A DNA stretch of 28,427 nt from Chelonobacter sp006228105 (GTDB lineage Bacteria > Pseudomonadota > Gammaproteobacteria > Enterobacterales > Pasteurellaceae), in NCBI RefSeq assembly GCF_006228105.1, contig NZ_VDHH01000097.1; one strand, given 5' to 3'. Position 1 is the first letter of the stretch, and each line of letters starts with the position of its first letter. Under the pieces are notes generated by a model that was given only the letters and a program-made list of their open reading frames with translations, did no database searches and was not told the DNA's origin. The position numbers and the translations under genes are program-made. Of the stretch, positions 15,369 to 23,198 are shown one piece after another.

Positions 15369-16778
15369 TTAGTCGCGCAGTTTAATTTTCTGCCCGACAC
15401 GCACATTATCATTGTTTAAGTTATTCAAACGGCGTAATTCACGCAGCTTGATATTATATTTGATCGAAATGGCACCCAAGGTTTCGTTGTTTTTCACGGT
15501 GTGGTAAGCCGGCGTGTTGTTGCTGACCGCACTTTTGCTGTTGCTGGCGGTACTGCTGCCTTTGCTGCTGACCGCTTCGCCACTGCTGTTGTAATAGTCG
15601 ATCAAACCGAGATAGATGGCGTTGGCGATCTGGCGGCGATAAGCCGGCGTGGCTAATTTATTCTCTTCTTCATGGTTAGATAAAAAACCGGTTTCGACCA
15701 ACACCGAAGGAATATCCGGTGACCGTAGCACGCCGAGGCTCGCATGTTGTGGTACATTTTTACTCAATTTGGCAAAACGTCCGAAACGTTTCAAAATGGA
15801 TTGACCCAGTTGGTAACCAGCCCGTTGTGAATGCCCGAATTGCAGATCCAATACGGTTTGGTTCAAGTATTTCTCGTCATGAGAAGCCAGCACATTACCA
15901 GCGCCGCCGAGCAGTTCTGATTGCTTTTCGTGATCTTCCAACCAGCGTCCCATTTCGCTGCTGGCGCGCTGGTTTGACAACACCCAAACCGAAGCACCGC
16001 GCAGTGAGGAAGAACTGTTGGAGTCGGCATGGATCGAAATTAAATAATTCGCTTTGTTTTTACGTGCAATTTCAGAACGGTCAGGCACTGAAATGTAATA
16101 GTCGCCAGTGCGGGTCAACACACTTCTAAAACGGGCATCTTTATCGAGTAGCGCTTTTAACTCTTTCGCAATCTGTAAAGTGACATTTTTTTCACGCAGC
16201 CCTAGACCGGTGCCAATAGCGCCCGGATCTTTCCCGCCGTGTCCGGCATCAATTGCGATGATAAAGACTCCACTGCGTGAAGCAGAATTGCGGACGGGCT
16301 TATTGTTATTGCTGCTGGTATCCTTGTTTGTTGCTTTAGTGCTTGTCGATTTGGCAGTCGCTTCATTAGGTGACGCAGTTGCGGTTTTGCCGACTGGATT
16401 ATCCAGTGACAGGATGATTTTTTTACCGTTATTTTGAAATTTGAAATTGCTTTTTTGGCTAAGCTCTAAAACCACCCGCAGGGTCGACGAGCGTGGTGGA
16501 TTGCTGGTGCGCAAATTGGTGGCAACACTGCCACTGATTTTTTTCGGCAGCAGATTGGCATGACTTTGGCTGTTGGCAAAATCGATGACTAAACGTTCCG
16601 GATTTTGCAGTGTGAAATAGCTGTATTTGGTTGCCAACGAGAAAGAAAATTCGATCTTGGTACTTTTAGCCGCATTTTTGACCTCAATTGAGGTCAACGT
16701 GCCGGCATTGGCGGCAAAACTGATTAAACCCAATAATAATGTTAAAAGGTAGGTTAAAAATAAAGCGGTTTTTTTCAT
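15369..16778 (-). CDS. amiB: N-acetylmuramoyl-L-alanine amidase AmiB
   Basis: AmiB cleaves the peptide from peptidoglycan glycan strands at the division site in the periplasm. The 469-residue precursor has a signal peptide (about 1-25, ending FAANA), an AMIN domain (about 27-125), a Ser/Thr/Lys-rich linker, an Amidase_3 catalytic domain (171-405), a second Ser-rich linker and one LysM domain (about 425-468, YHTVKNNETLGAIS). Presumed zinc ligands are His180 (AIDAGHGGKDPG), Glu196 (LREKN) and His250 (ISIHADS); catalytic Glu362 lies in LVETGFLSN. A C-terminal LysM replaces or adds to what E. coli AmiB has. It lies between tsaE and mutL, in the conserved order. Activation by EnvC/NlpD is family knowledge. 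Confidence 0.94.
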   Translation of the reverse strand: MKKTALFLTYLLTLLLGLISFAANAGTLTSIEVKNAAKSTKIEFSFSLATKYSYFTLQNPERLVIDFANSQSHANLLPKKISGSVATNLRTSNPPRSSTLRVVLELSQKSNFKFQNNGKKIILSLDNPVGKTATASPNEATAKSTSTKATNKDTSSNNNKPVRNSASRSGVFIIAIDAGHGGKDPGAIGTGLGLREKNVTLQIAKELKALLDKDARFRSVLTRTGDYYISVPDRSEIARKNKANYLISIHADSNSSSSLRGASVWVLSNQRASSEMGRWLEDHEKQSELLGGAGNVLASHDEKYLNQTVLDLQFGHSQRAGYQLGQSILKRFGRFAKLSKNVPQHASLGVLRSPDIPSVLVETGFLSNHEEENKLATPAYRRQIANAIYLGLIDYYNSSGEAVSSKGSSTASNSKSAVSNNTPAYHTVKNNETLGAISIKYNIKLRELRRLNNLNNDNVRVGQKIKLRD

Positions 16779-16832
16779 TCTATGATCTTTCGTCAGGTCG
16801 TTTTATATTCAAGCCGTCTATTTTCCGTAGTT

Positions 16833-17330
16833 TTACGGCAGTTGGCAAATAATTTGTTGCGCAATAGCGCTGTGTGCAGTCAGAGATAATTCTCGTCCTT
16901 GTGCCAGATAACTCAGACGCAGGCTGAGATCGGCTGCTGGGATCATGCCGCTTCCTTTATCCGGCCATTCCAACAACAGCAGCGAGCCGGATTGGAAGTA
17001 ATCTCGAATGCCCATAAACTCTAGTTCCTCAGGATCCGCCAAACGATAAAGATCGAAATGGTAGATGGCTGCTGTTGCCAAATGATACTCTTCCACTAAG
17101 GTATAGGTCGGGCTTTTTACATTGCCGCTGTGCCCCATTGCCTGAATCATACCACGGCTGAAGGTGGTTTTCCCTGCCCCCAGATCACCATATAGATAGA
17201 CAACAAAACCGTTGTTTTGTTCTAGTGCGCTAGATTGTGTCAGTAGATGGCTTAAATGCGCGGCAAACTCAAGTAATTGCGCTTCATTATCGAATTGGGT
17301 GGTGTAAGTTGGGTTGTGCAATAACGGCAT
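16833..17330 (-). CDS. tsaE: tRNA threonylcarbamoyladenosine biosynthesis ATPase TsaE
   Basis: TsaE (YjeE) is the ATPase partner of TsaB and TsaD in making t6A37 in ANN-decoding tRNAs. The 165-residue protein has the P-loop YGDLGAGKTTFSRG (47-60), switch region SPTYTLVEEY, YHFDLYRLADPEELEFMGIRDYF, and LLLEWPDKG, all characteristic. The length is normal. ATG 17330 follows an AAT-rich leader with weak ribosome-binding complement. It is the first gene of the tsaE-amiB-mutL-miaA-hfq-hflX cluster. The next feature upstream is tRNA-Gly, 144 bases away, in the same orientation, so read-through from the tRNA promoter is possible. The 54-base gap to amiB shows no terminator. Confidence 0.95.
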   Translation of the reverse strand: MPLLHNPTYTTQFDNEAQLLEFAAHLSHLLTQSSALEQNNGFVVYLYGDLGAGKTTFSRGMIQAMGHSGNVKSPTYTLVEEYHLATAAIYHFDLYRLADPEELEFMGIRDYFQSGSLLLLEWPDKGSGMIPAADLSLRLSYLAQGRELSLTAHSAIAQQIICQLP

Positions 17331-17473
17331 AGCAGATAATGGATATTATATAAGTGGTGAATCGGAATGTTAATCATAGAGGAATTTGAGTGGCAATGCA
17401 CGATCAAAACCGCACTTTTGCTGTAAGTAGTGTTTAAAATAGATAGTATAGAAAAAAGAGTTATTTGAAAATT

Positions 17474-17549
<76 letters not shown>

Positions 17550-17584
17550 ATTTAAGATAGGTACTGACGTTATCAGTGGGGTGC

Positions 17585-17612
17585 ATTATACAAAAAAATA
17601 ATTTGCCTGCAA
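17585..17612 (-). promoter_or_regulatory. Promoter of tRNA-Gly
   Basis: On the minus strand TTGCAG (17612-17607) is followed after 16 bases by a perfect TATAAT (17590-17585) and then the GC-rich discriminator GCACCCC. The tRNA begins about 36 bases after the -10. The T-run in the spacer and the GC discriminator fit stable-RNA promoters under ppGpp control. Confidence 0.8.
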
Positions 17613-17731
17613 GCCTAAATTTAAAAAAAATTTTTGATTGATGGAAATTAAGACATTTTACTTGAAAAACCGTGAGCGATAGCAAAATGCCTTATTAGGG
17701 GTTGTTGATGTTTGATAATCCAAAACGATTA

Positions 17732-17775
17732 TAGGGTCTATAGCTTAAATTATAAACAAAGATCAACAGACCCTA
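17732..17775 (-). terminator. Inverted repeat downstream of tnaB
   Basis: TAGGGTCT (17732-17739) and AGACCCTA (17768-17775) are perfect 8-bp complements with a 28-base AT-rich loop, a few bases after the tnaB stop. The tract after it on the minus strand (ATAATCGTTTTGG) is only partly T-rich, so this would be a weak terminator at best. Confidence 0.35.
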
Positions 17776-17780
17776 GGGCA

Positions 17781-18995
17781 TTATCCGAGGTAATTCGGTA
17801 ATTTGCCAAGCATCGCCAAAATATGGAACATCGCGACCAACAGCCCGAATAACATTACTAAATAGATAGTGACCTTGCCACCTTTTACCTTAAAGCCGCT
17901 GTCTTCAGGATGCAATTGACGCGATTTTCTGGCGAGCAGTGCCGGTGTCATGCAAGTCCAAATGGTTGCGACAGCACCGGCATAGCCGATGACCATCACA
18001 AATCCGAACGGAAACAGTAATGACATGACCAATGGCGGCAGAAAGGTCAGTAGCCAAGTTTTGCTTCGCCCTTTGCGGCTGTTGTCGAATTGGAAAAAAT
18101 CTGCCAAGAAATCGAATAGTCCCAGACCGACACCGATAAATGAGGAGAGAATTGCCGCCATCGAGAATCCATGGATTGCGTGGCTGACTTGCTGCGAGTC
18201 GATGACCGCACTTAGGGCGTTTAACAAAGCATCGACGTTGCCGCCTTGTGCGATCACCGGCGCAAACTGATCGCGCGGTAAATTGCCAAAAATGCTGAGC
18301 AGCCAAAGCGCATAAAATCCAAGTGCGATCAGCGTGCCACCCAGAATTGCTTTTTGTGCTTTTCGCTCTTCACCATAATGAATTCGCATTGAGGCAACCG
18401 AGTGGTGGTAACCAAACGAGGTCAGTGCGATCGGCAGCAATACCATCAGATAACGGGCGTATTCGCTGTCGTGGCTGTTGCGGTCAAACAAGATATTGAG
18501 GTCAATATGCAGTGACATACCGGAAATGCTAAAAATGAAGCTGAGAATCATAAATGCGATTAACACAACCGAAATTCGGCTGACAGCTTTGGTGGAATAC
18601 CACACAAAAGCTGAGAAGATGAACACGAATAAAACCGCAGCTATATTGGAGGAGATATCCAGTAGTTGTGCGATGATTAGACCCGAGGAGGTGGTGTAGG
18701 CATAAAGTAAAATACAGCCGACAAAATACACTGCTAAATTATTGATAAAATTAATCTCTTTACCTAATAAATCGCGGGTAGCGCTGTCAAAAGAGGCGCG
18801 GATATCATAGTGCTGAAAGGCTTCTAGCAGCAGCCAGCCGGATACTGTCATGACTAACATGGTCAGGGTAATTGCGATTAATGACCAAATTGTCCAAGCG
18901 CCGGCGCCAGCGCTGGGTAAGCCCAGCATGCCGGCACCGACACAAACGCTGGCAATAACACAAGAACCGCCGATTAAAGAAGGTTGTTTTTTCAT
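17781..18995 (-). CDS. tnaB: Aromatic amino acid permease, probably low-affinity tryptophan transporter TnaB
   Basis: This inner-membrane H+ symporter belongs to the hydroxy/aromatic amino acid permease family (TnaB, Mtr, TyrP). The 404-residue protein starts MKKQPSLIGGSCVIASVCVGAGMLGLPSAGAGAW, the family's signature first helix, and shows about eleven hydrophobic helices. A longer frame opens at 19097, but ATG 18995 has GGAG at 8 bases and matches the family N-terminus, so I chose it. It follows tnaA with 98 bases between them, which contain an inverted uptake-sequence hairpin. Being downstream of tnaA, it is most probably TnaB; family alone would not exclude TyrP or Mtr. Confidence 0.9.
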   Translation of the reverse strand: MKKQPSLIGGSCVIASVCVGAGMLGLPSAGAGAWTIWSLIAITLTMLVMTVSGWLLLEAFQHYDIRASFDSATRDLLGKEINFINNLAVYFVGCILLYAYTTSSGLIIAQLLDISSNIAAVLFVFIFSAFVWYSTKAVSRISVVLIAFMILSFIFSISGMSLHIDLNILFDRNSHDSEYARYLMVLLPIALTSFGYHHSVASMRIHYGEERKAQKAILGGTLIALGFYALWLLSIFGNLPRDQFAPVIAQGGNVDALLNALSAVIDSQQVSHAIHGFSMAAILSSFIGVGLGLFDFLADFFQFDNSRKGRSKTWLLTFLPPLVMSLLFPFGFVMVIGYAGAVATIWTCMTPALLARKSRQLHPEDSGFKVKGGKVTIYLVMLFGLLVAMFHILAMLGKLPNYLG

Positions 18996-19027
18996 GTGTA
19001 ACACTCCATAAACGCAAGAATCGGGTG

Positions 19028-19062
19028 AAAGTGCGGTCTGATTGCTGCGCTGACCGCACTTT
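19028..19062 (-). terminator. Inverted pair of uptake sequences forming an 11-bp hairpin between tnaA and tnaB
   Basis: AAAGTGCGGTC (19028-19038) and GACCGCACTTT (19052-19062) form a perfect 11-bp stem with a 13-base loop, 31 bases past the tnaA stop. Each arm holds a full uptake core. Such paired cores serve as terminators elsewhere in Pasteurellaceae. With no T-run longer than three after it, it may reduce rather than stop tnaB transcription. Confidence 0.6.
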
Positions 19063-19093
19063 ATCGAATAAAACAGGTTATCAATCAATCGGT

Positions 19094-20512
19094 TCAATCA
19101 ACCTCTTTTAGGCGTGCGGTAAAGTGCCGCAAAATCGGTGGTTCATACACAAATTCTAACCCTTTAATATTATGGATATTTTCTTTTATTTTCTGAAAAG
19201 CTTCAATAATAAAATCCATATGCGTTTGGGTGTAGGTTGCACGAGGAATCGTCAGCCGTAGCAGCTCCGCCGGACAAGGGTGCTGCTTACCGGTTTGCGG
19301 ATTGCGTCCCAGCAAAAGCGAGCCGATTTCTACGGCTCTTATGCCAGCGGTTTTATACAGTTCACATGCTAAAGCATGGGCGGGGAATTGCTCTGCCGGG
19401 ATATGCGGTAACAATTTTCCGGCATCGACAAAAGCAGCGTGTCCACCGGCTTGCTGACAATAAATGCCGACGGCTTGTAAGCCGTCCACCAGATATTGCA
19501 CTTGTTGGATTCGATAGGCGAGCCAGTCTTGGCGCATACCATCGACCAAGCCGACGGCAAGCCGCTCCATGGCGCCACCTTCCAAGCCGCCGTAAGTCGG
19601 AAACCCTTCTTGCAGCACGCACAAAGTGCGGCATTCGGTATAGACATCTAGCAGGCTGTCGTCTTTGAAACACAGCAAGCCGCCGATTTGTACCATCGCA
19701 TCTTTTTTGGCAGACATTGCCAGAATATCGGCGTATTTATAAGCCTCGTAGGTGATCTGTTCTATGCTCCAATCGGCATAAGCGGCTTCACGCTGTTGAA
19801 TAAAATAGGCGTTTTCAGCAAAACGGGCAGAGTCCATCACCACCGGAATTTGGTATTTCTGTGCAATTTCATAGGCACCTTTCAAGTTAGCGAGTGAAAC
19901 CGGCTGTCCGCCGGCAGAGTTGCAAGTGATGGTGCTGACGATATAGGGAACCTTTTCGGCACCGATTTCGATAATCGCTTGCTCCAGTTTAGCAAGGTCA
20001 AAATTGCCTTTAAAATCTTCATAAACATCAGTATTAAATGCATTGGCACAATAAATGTTTTTCGCGACACAGCGATTGATCTGGGTATGACCTTGCGTGG
20101 TGTCGAAAAAATAATTTGAGAGAGCTACCATGCTATCCGGCTTACCGCCCTTTTCACGTTCTCTTTTACGGATCAACACCGGAATATAAAGCTGTTCAGC
20201 ACCGCGTCCTTGATGGGTCGGAATCGTATGCTGATACCCAAAAATCTGTTTAACGGTGGCGGATAGCGTGTGGTAACTGCGACTGCCGCTGTAGGCTTCG
20301 TCGCCGCGCAGCATGGCTGCTTGCATATTTTGCGTGATAGCGCCAGTACCGCTATCGGTCAATAAATCAATAAAAATATCTTCGCTGTTCAATAAAAACG
20401 GGTTCATGCCGGCATTTAAAATCGCGCGTTCGCGGTATTCGCGACTGGTGGTTTTCACCGGTTCAATCACGCGGATACGAAACGGTTCAGGTAAATGTTT
20501 AAAATGATTCAT
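19094..20512 (-). CDS. tnaA: Tryptophanase TnaA
   Basis: Tryptophanase splits L-tryptophan into indole, pyruvate and ammonia, using pyridoxal phosphate. The 472-residue protein has the normal length. The cofactor lysine is Lys270 in ADILAMSAKKDAMVQIGG, at the same number as in E. coli; LTDSGTGAIT (51-60), a tyrosine-rich EAYSGSRSYHTLSATV stretch and THQGRGAEQLYIPVL complete the active site. An AGGA site lies about 9 bases before ATG 20512. Upstream lies a tnaC leader with about 126 bases between the tnaC stop and tnaA, and a candidate CRP site further up. Strains with this gene should be indole-positive. Confidence 0.97.
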   Translation of the reverse strand: MNHFKHLPEPFRIRVIEPVKTTSREYRERAILNAGMNPFLLNSEDIFIDLLTDSGTGAITQNMQAAMLRGDEAYSGSRSYHTLSATVKQIFGYQHTIPTHQGRGAEQLYIPVLIRKREREKGGKPDSMVALSNYFFDTTQGHTQINRCVAKNIYCANAFNTDVYEDFKGNFDLAKLEQAIIEIGAEKVPYIVSTITCNSAGGQPVSLANLKGAYEIAQKYQIPVVMDSARFAENAYFIQQREAAYADWSIEQITYEAYKYADILAMSAKKDAMVQIGGLLCFKDDSLLDVYTECRTLCVLQEGFPTYGGLEGGAMERLAVGLVDGMRQDWLAYRIQQVQYLVDGLQAVGIYCQQAGGHAAFVDAGKLLPHIPAEQFPAHALACELYKTAGIRAVEIGSLLLGRNPQTGKQHPCPAELLRLTIPRATYTQTHMDFIIEAFQKIKENIHNIKGLEFVYEPPILRHFTARLKEVD

Positions 20513-20638
20513 AATAATGATCCTTTTTTAGAATAAAGTAAGCCCTTATTTGTTGAGTTAACAAATAAAGGATGTGCAATGGTGCCAAATCAAGCTTGGC
20601 ATATGCTGGAGAGAAAAGGATATTTATCCGAATCGTGG
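20513..20638 (-). promoter_or_regulatory. tnaC-tnaA spacer, candidate Rho-dependent attenuation region
   Basis: In E. coli, Rho ends transcription in the spacer after tnaC unless a stalled ribosome covers the rut site. Here the 126-base spacer begins with a pyrimidine-rich stretch (ATCCTTTTCTCTCC at about 20622-20609 on the minus strand) that could load Rho. It also holds two hairpins: TGCCAA/TTGGCA (20583-20588 with 20596-20601) and TTATTTGTT/AACAAATAA (20546-20554 with 20560-20568). The rut role is inferred by analogy. Confidence 0.5.
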
Positions 20639-20710
20639 TTATGGAAACGGGTAGGCAAGTTTGTGATCTTGATTAAACCAAGTCTTTAACGTGAAGGTTA
20701 AGATTTTCAT
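20639..20710 (-). CDS. tnaC: Tryptophanase leader peptide TnaC
   Basis: This 23-residue frame was found by reading the tnaA leader. It starts MKILTFTLKTWFNQDHK and ends AYPFP followed by TAA. E. coli TnaC has WFN-x-D after a Lys and ends in Pro. In both peptides the Asp lies 4 residues and the final Pro 12 residues after the Trp (Trp11, Asp15, Pro23 here; Trp12, Asp16, Pro24 in E. coli). Those are residues known to stall the ribosome when free tryptophan is bound. A GGGA ribosome site lies 7 bases upstream. The stop is TAA, not the TGA of E. coli, so release by either RF1 or RF2 would have to be blocked. The gene is too short for ordinary gene callers. Confidence 0.9.
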   Translation of the reverse strand: MKILTFTLKTWFNQDHKLAYPFP

Positions 20711-20803
20711 ATTTATTTCCCAAAATAAGTGGTGAAAATTACGAAAAATCAGTTATCGAGTATTCACAGAAAAGCGCTTTTGTCACGATGAAAATAACAG
20801 CAA

Positions 20804-20819
20804 TGAGAACTGGCTCACA
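20804..20819 (-). promoter_or_regulatory. Candidate CRP site of the tna operon
   Basis: On the minus strand this reads TGTGA-N6-TCTCA, 9 of 10 fixed consensus positions, with T- and A-rich flanks. A possible -10 element GATAAC lies at 20757-20752 with a poor -35, putting the site centre about 66 bases before the likely start point. That is close to the -61.5 position of class I CRP promoters such as E. coli tna. A 12-base palindrome AAAAGCGCTTTT (20770-20781) lies between them. Confidence 0.5.
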
Positions 20820-20855
20820 AAATAAAATTAGATTATTTTGTGAGCAAAAGAGAGA

Positions 20856-21404
20856 TTATTCTAAATTGATAAAGTGCTGCCGATAGTACGCCAGTTCGGC
20901 GATGGATTCACGAATATCGTCCAGAGCCAGATGGGTATTTTGTTTTTTAAACCCGTCTAAAACGCTAGGTTTCCAACGTGCGGCAAGTTCTTTGAGTGTG
21001 CTGACATCTAAATAGCGGTAATGAAAATAATCTGCTAATTCAGGCATATAGTTAAATAAAAAACGTTTATCCTGCGCTACGCTGTTGCCGCAAATCGGTG
21101 AACAGTGCTTCGGCACCCATTTTTTTAAAAAGTCCAAGGTACGTAACTCGGCGGCACGTTCGGTCAGTTTGCTCTCTTTCACCCGTTGTACCAAACCGTT
21201 GGCAGTGTGGGTTTTGACACACCAGTCACTCATAGCGGCGAGCTGTTGCTCGGACTGATGGATTGCCAGTACCGGCCCTTCGGCGAGGATATTCAAATCC
21301 TTATCGGTGATAATGGTGGCGATTTCAATGATCCGCTCTTTTTCAGGATCTAAGCCGGTCATCTCCAAATCGATCCAAATCAGATTTTGTTTATCTAATT
21401 GCAT
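20856..21404 (-). CDS. orn: Oligoribonuclease Orn
   Basis: Orn degrades two-to-five-base RNA fragments, including pGpG, to mononucleotides and is usually essential. The 182-residue protein has the DEDDh exonuclease motifs: WIDLEMTGLDPEKERIIEIA with Asp12 and Glu14, CGNSVAQDKRFLFNYMPELADYFHYRYLDVSTLKELA, and a final HLALDDIRESIAEL with the catalytic His and Asp. Length and motifs are normal. The ATG at 21404 has only a weak AGGA about 9 bases upstream. It is divergent from rsgA, with a 63-base gap that must hold both promoters, a pairing seen in many gammaproteobacteria. Confidence 0.96.
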   Translation of the reverse strand: MQLDKQNLIWIDLEMTGLDPEKERIIEIATIITDKDLNILAEGPVLAIHQSEQQLAAMSDWCVKTHTANGLVQRVKESKLTERAAELRTLDFLKKWVPKHCSPICGNSVAQDKRFLFNYMPELADYFHYRYLDVSTLKELAARWKPSVLDGFKKQNTHLALDDIRESIAELAYYRQHFINLE

Positions 21405-21467
21405 AATATAAGGTATCCTAATGATTCAAATTCAGGCGCTATTCTAGCGTAAAAATAATCAGGGGTA

Positions 21468-22535
21468 ATGAATTTTTTGAGTAAACAAAAGCTAACCAAA
21501 AACCAGAAACGCAGGATCCAATCCAACAAGCAGAAAACGTTGAATGATTACCAACAGCGTAAAAAAGAAAAACGAGATAGCGTGGAATGGCAAGATGAAA
21601 TGCTGGGCGAGATTCAGCAAGGGCGGGTGATCTCACGTTATGCGCTGCATGCGGATATTGAAGGTCATAATCAAGAGGTTTTTCGCTGTAATCTACGTCG
21701 TACCGTCAGTAACTTAGTGGTTGGCGACTATGTGTTGTGGCGTGCCGGGCACCAGCAGCTGCAAGGCATTAGCGGCGTGGTGGAGGCGGTGCAGCCACGT
21801 AAAAATGTGCTGTCGCGCCCGGATTATTATGATGGCATTAAATTGATTGCCGCTAATATTGATAAAATTTTTATTGTGTCAGCCATGTTACCGCACTTTT
21901 CCAGCAATATCATTGACCGTTATTTGGTGGTTTGTGAAAGTTTGGGCATCGAACCGATTCTGGTGTTGAATAAAGTAGATTTATGCGAGAAAAATGAGCG
22001 ACAAGAGGTTGAGCAACTTTTTGATATCTATCGTAATATTGGTTATCAAGTGTTGATGTTGTCAACACAGTCAGGTGAGAATATAGCACAATTTACTGAG
22101 TTGGTGAGTCAAGGATGTGCCATTTTTGTCGGGCAATCCGGTGTCGGAAAATCCAGTTTATTGAACTATTTGGAACCGCACTTAGGATTACCCATCGGCG
22201 CGGTGAGTGAAAATTCCGGTTTGGGACAACATACCACTACGGTTTCGCGTTTGATTCGTTTAAAGTGCGGTGGCGAGGTGATTGATTCCCCGGGCATTCG
22301 AGAATTTGGCGTATGGCACTTAGATAGCAATACCATCACCAATGGATATCGTGAGTTTCAGCCCTATTTGGGCGGTTGTAAATTTCGCGATTGTAAGCAC
22401 TTGGACGATCCGGGCTGCATGCTGCAACAAGCTGTCAAGCAGGGGAAAATTCACCCGCTACGCTTCGAGAATTACCATCGTCTGATTGTAGCGTTGGACG
22501 AGAATAAAGCCGGGCGGCATTTTGTGGCAAACTAG
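21468..22535 (+). CDS. rsgA: Ribosome small subunit biogenesis GTPase RsgA
   Basis: RsgA is a circularly permuted GTPase that checks late 30S assembly. The 355-residue protein has a basic N-terminal tail (KLTKNQKRRIQSNKQKTL), an OB fold (about 45-115), then the permuted G motifs: G4 LNKVDLC, G1 GQSGVGKSS (222-230), and G3 DSPGIREFG. A zinc knuckle follows (C-x4-C-x-H-x5-C in GGCKFRDCKHLDDPGC). At ATG 21468 the AGGGG site is only 2 bases away. A TTG at 21477 would start MSKQKLT, which matches the E. coli RsgA start MSKRKLT, and has AGGGG at 10 bases. The true start may therefore be 21477. Three uptake cores fall inside. Confidence 0.94.
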   Translation: MNFLSKQKLTKNQKRRIQSNKQKTLNDYQQRKKEKRDSVEWQDEMLGEIQQGRVISRYALHADIEGHNQEVFRCNLRRTVSNLVVGDYVLWRAGHQQLQGISGVVEAVQPRKNVLSRPDYYDGIKLIAANIDKIFIVSAMLPHFSSNIIDRYLVVCESLGIEPILVLNKVDLCEKNERQEVEQLFDIYRNIGYQVLMLSTQSGENIAQFTELVSQGCAIFVGQSGVGKSSLLNYLEPHLGLPIGAVSENSGLGQHTTTVSRLIRLKCGGEVIDSPGIREFGVWHLDSNTITNGYREFQPYLGGCKFRDCKHLDDPGCMLQQAVKQGKIHPLRFENYHRLIVALDENKAGRHFVAN

Positions 22536-22850
22536 GGATTGAGGGTGGTTTTTAGCTGGCAGAAAGGGCGTTAATATAGTGTTTAAATTCGTTTATAAAA
22601 TGTGAAATCTGTTCGTTTTTTGAACTTGTTTTAATAAAAAATGTGCGATAACTCATATTTTTTCCAGTTATGGCTTGATTATTTAAGTGGAATATTGATA
22701 CTAACCTCACTAATTATTTTAATCGGTAAAATAATTATGAAAAAATTGTAATAATGGTGATATTCGGTAGGTATTTTCGTATGCTACTTGTAATTGTTAC
22801 CAACATGTTGATTTATATTCAATGTTATTCATTTCTATAAGGAAATCACT
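22536..22850 (+). promoter_or_regulatory. Gene-free region before ptsH: promoter region with a candidate CRP site and an AT-rich hairpin
   Basis: This 315-base stretch holds no credible gene. At 22642-22657 it has TGTGC-N6-TCATA with matching A and T flanks (AAA at 22639-22641, TTT at 22658-22660), 8 of 10 fixed CRP positions; E. coli ptsH is CRP-controlled. At 22711-22737 TAATTATTTT and AAAATAATTA form a perfect 10-bp stem with a 7-base loop. An AAGGAA ribosome site precedes ptsH. I could not fix a single -10/-35 pair: the region is very AT-rich and offers many poor matches. Confidence 0.45.
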
Positions 22851-23108
22851 ATGTACTCAAAAGAAGTTACCATCACAGCTCCAAATGGCCTGCATACTCG
22901 TCCAGCTGCTCAATTTGTTAAAGAAGCCAAAGCTTTTGCTTCGGATATTACAGTAACTTCCAATGGCAAAAGTTCAAGCGCAAAAAGCTTGTTTAAACTG
23001 CAAACCCTGGGACTGGTGCAAGGCACTGTGATCACCATCAGCGCTGAAGGGGAAGATGAAGAGAAAGCGGTTGAACATTTAGTCGCATTGATTCCAACCT
23101 TAGAATAA
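22851..23108 (+). CDS. ptsH: PTS phosphocarrier protein HPr
   Basis: HPr carries phosphate from EI to all sugar-specific IIA proteins. The 85-residue protein has the normal length. The active site is TAPNGLHTRPAAQFV with phospho-His15, and the second conserved site SSSAKSLFKL carries Ser46. It opens the ptsH-ptsI-crr cluster, 121 bases before ptsI, a gap longer than in E. coli and occupied by two hairpins. It should supply phosphate to the two mannose-family PTS systems encoded at 296-8429 on the other strand. Confidence 0.98.
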   Translation: MYSKEVTITAPNGLHTRPAAQFVKEAKAFASDITVTSNGKSSSAKSLFKLQTLGLVQGTVITISAEGEDEEKAVEHLVALIPTLE

Positions 23109-23123
23109 GAAACCATTTGATCT

Positions 23124-23198
23124 TTCACCGTATAACTCGGTGAAAACGCATGGCTGCAATCAAACGTAATATGAACAGCGAATAGTTGGCTATTCGCT
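23124..23198 (+). other. Two hairpins in the ptsH-ptsI spacer
   Basis: TTTCACCG (23124-23131) pairs with CGGTGAAA (23139-23146) with a 7-base loop. AGCGAATAG (23077 + 100, that is 23177-23185) pairs with CTATTCGCT (23190-23198) with a 4-base loop. Neither is followed by a T-run, so they look like mRNA processing or stability elements that could leave ptsH message more abundant than ptsI. No frame of note lies in the spacer. Confidence 0.55.

Noticed and set aside
19237..19668. A 143-codon plus-strand frame inside tnaA
   Set aside because: It is antisense to a clearly functional tryptophanase and has no coding character of its own.
20752..20781. AAAAGCGCTTTT palindrome (20770-20781), with a similar AAAGCGCTTT at 10557-10566 before agaR, as a shared regulator site
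   Set aside because: Two copies of a short simple palindrome in AT-rich promoter DNA are not enough, and I know no regulator with this site. A genome-wide search near sugar genes could reopen it.
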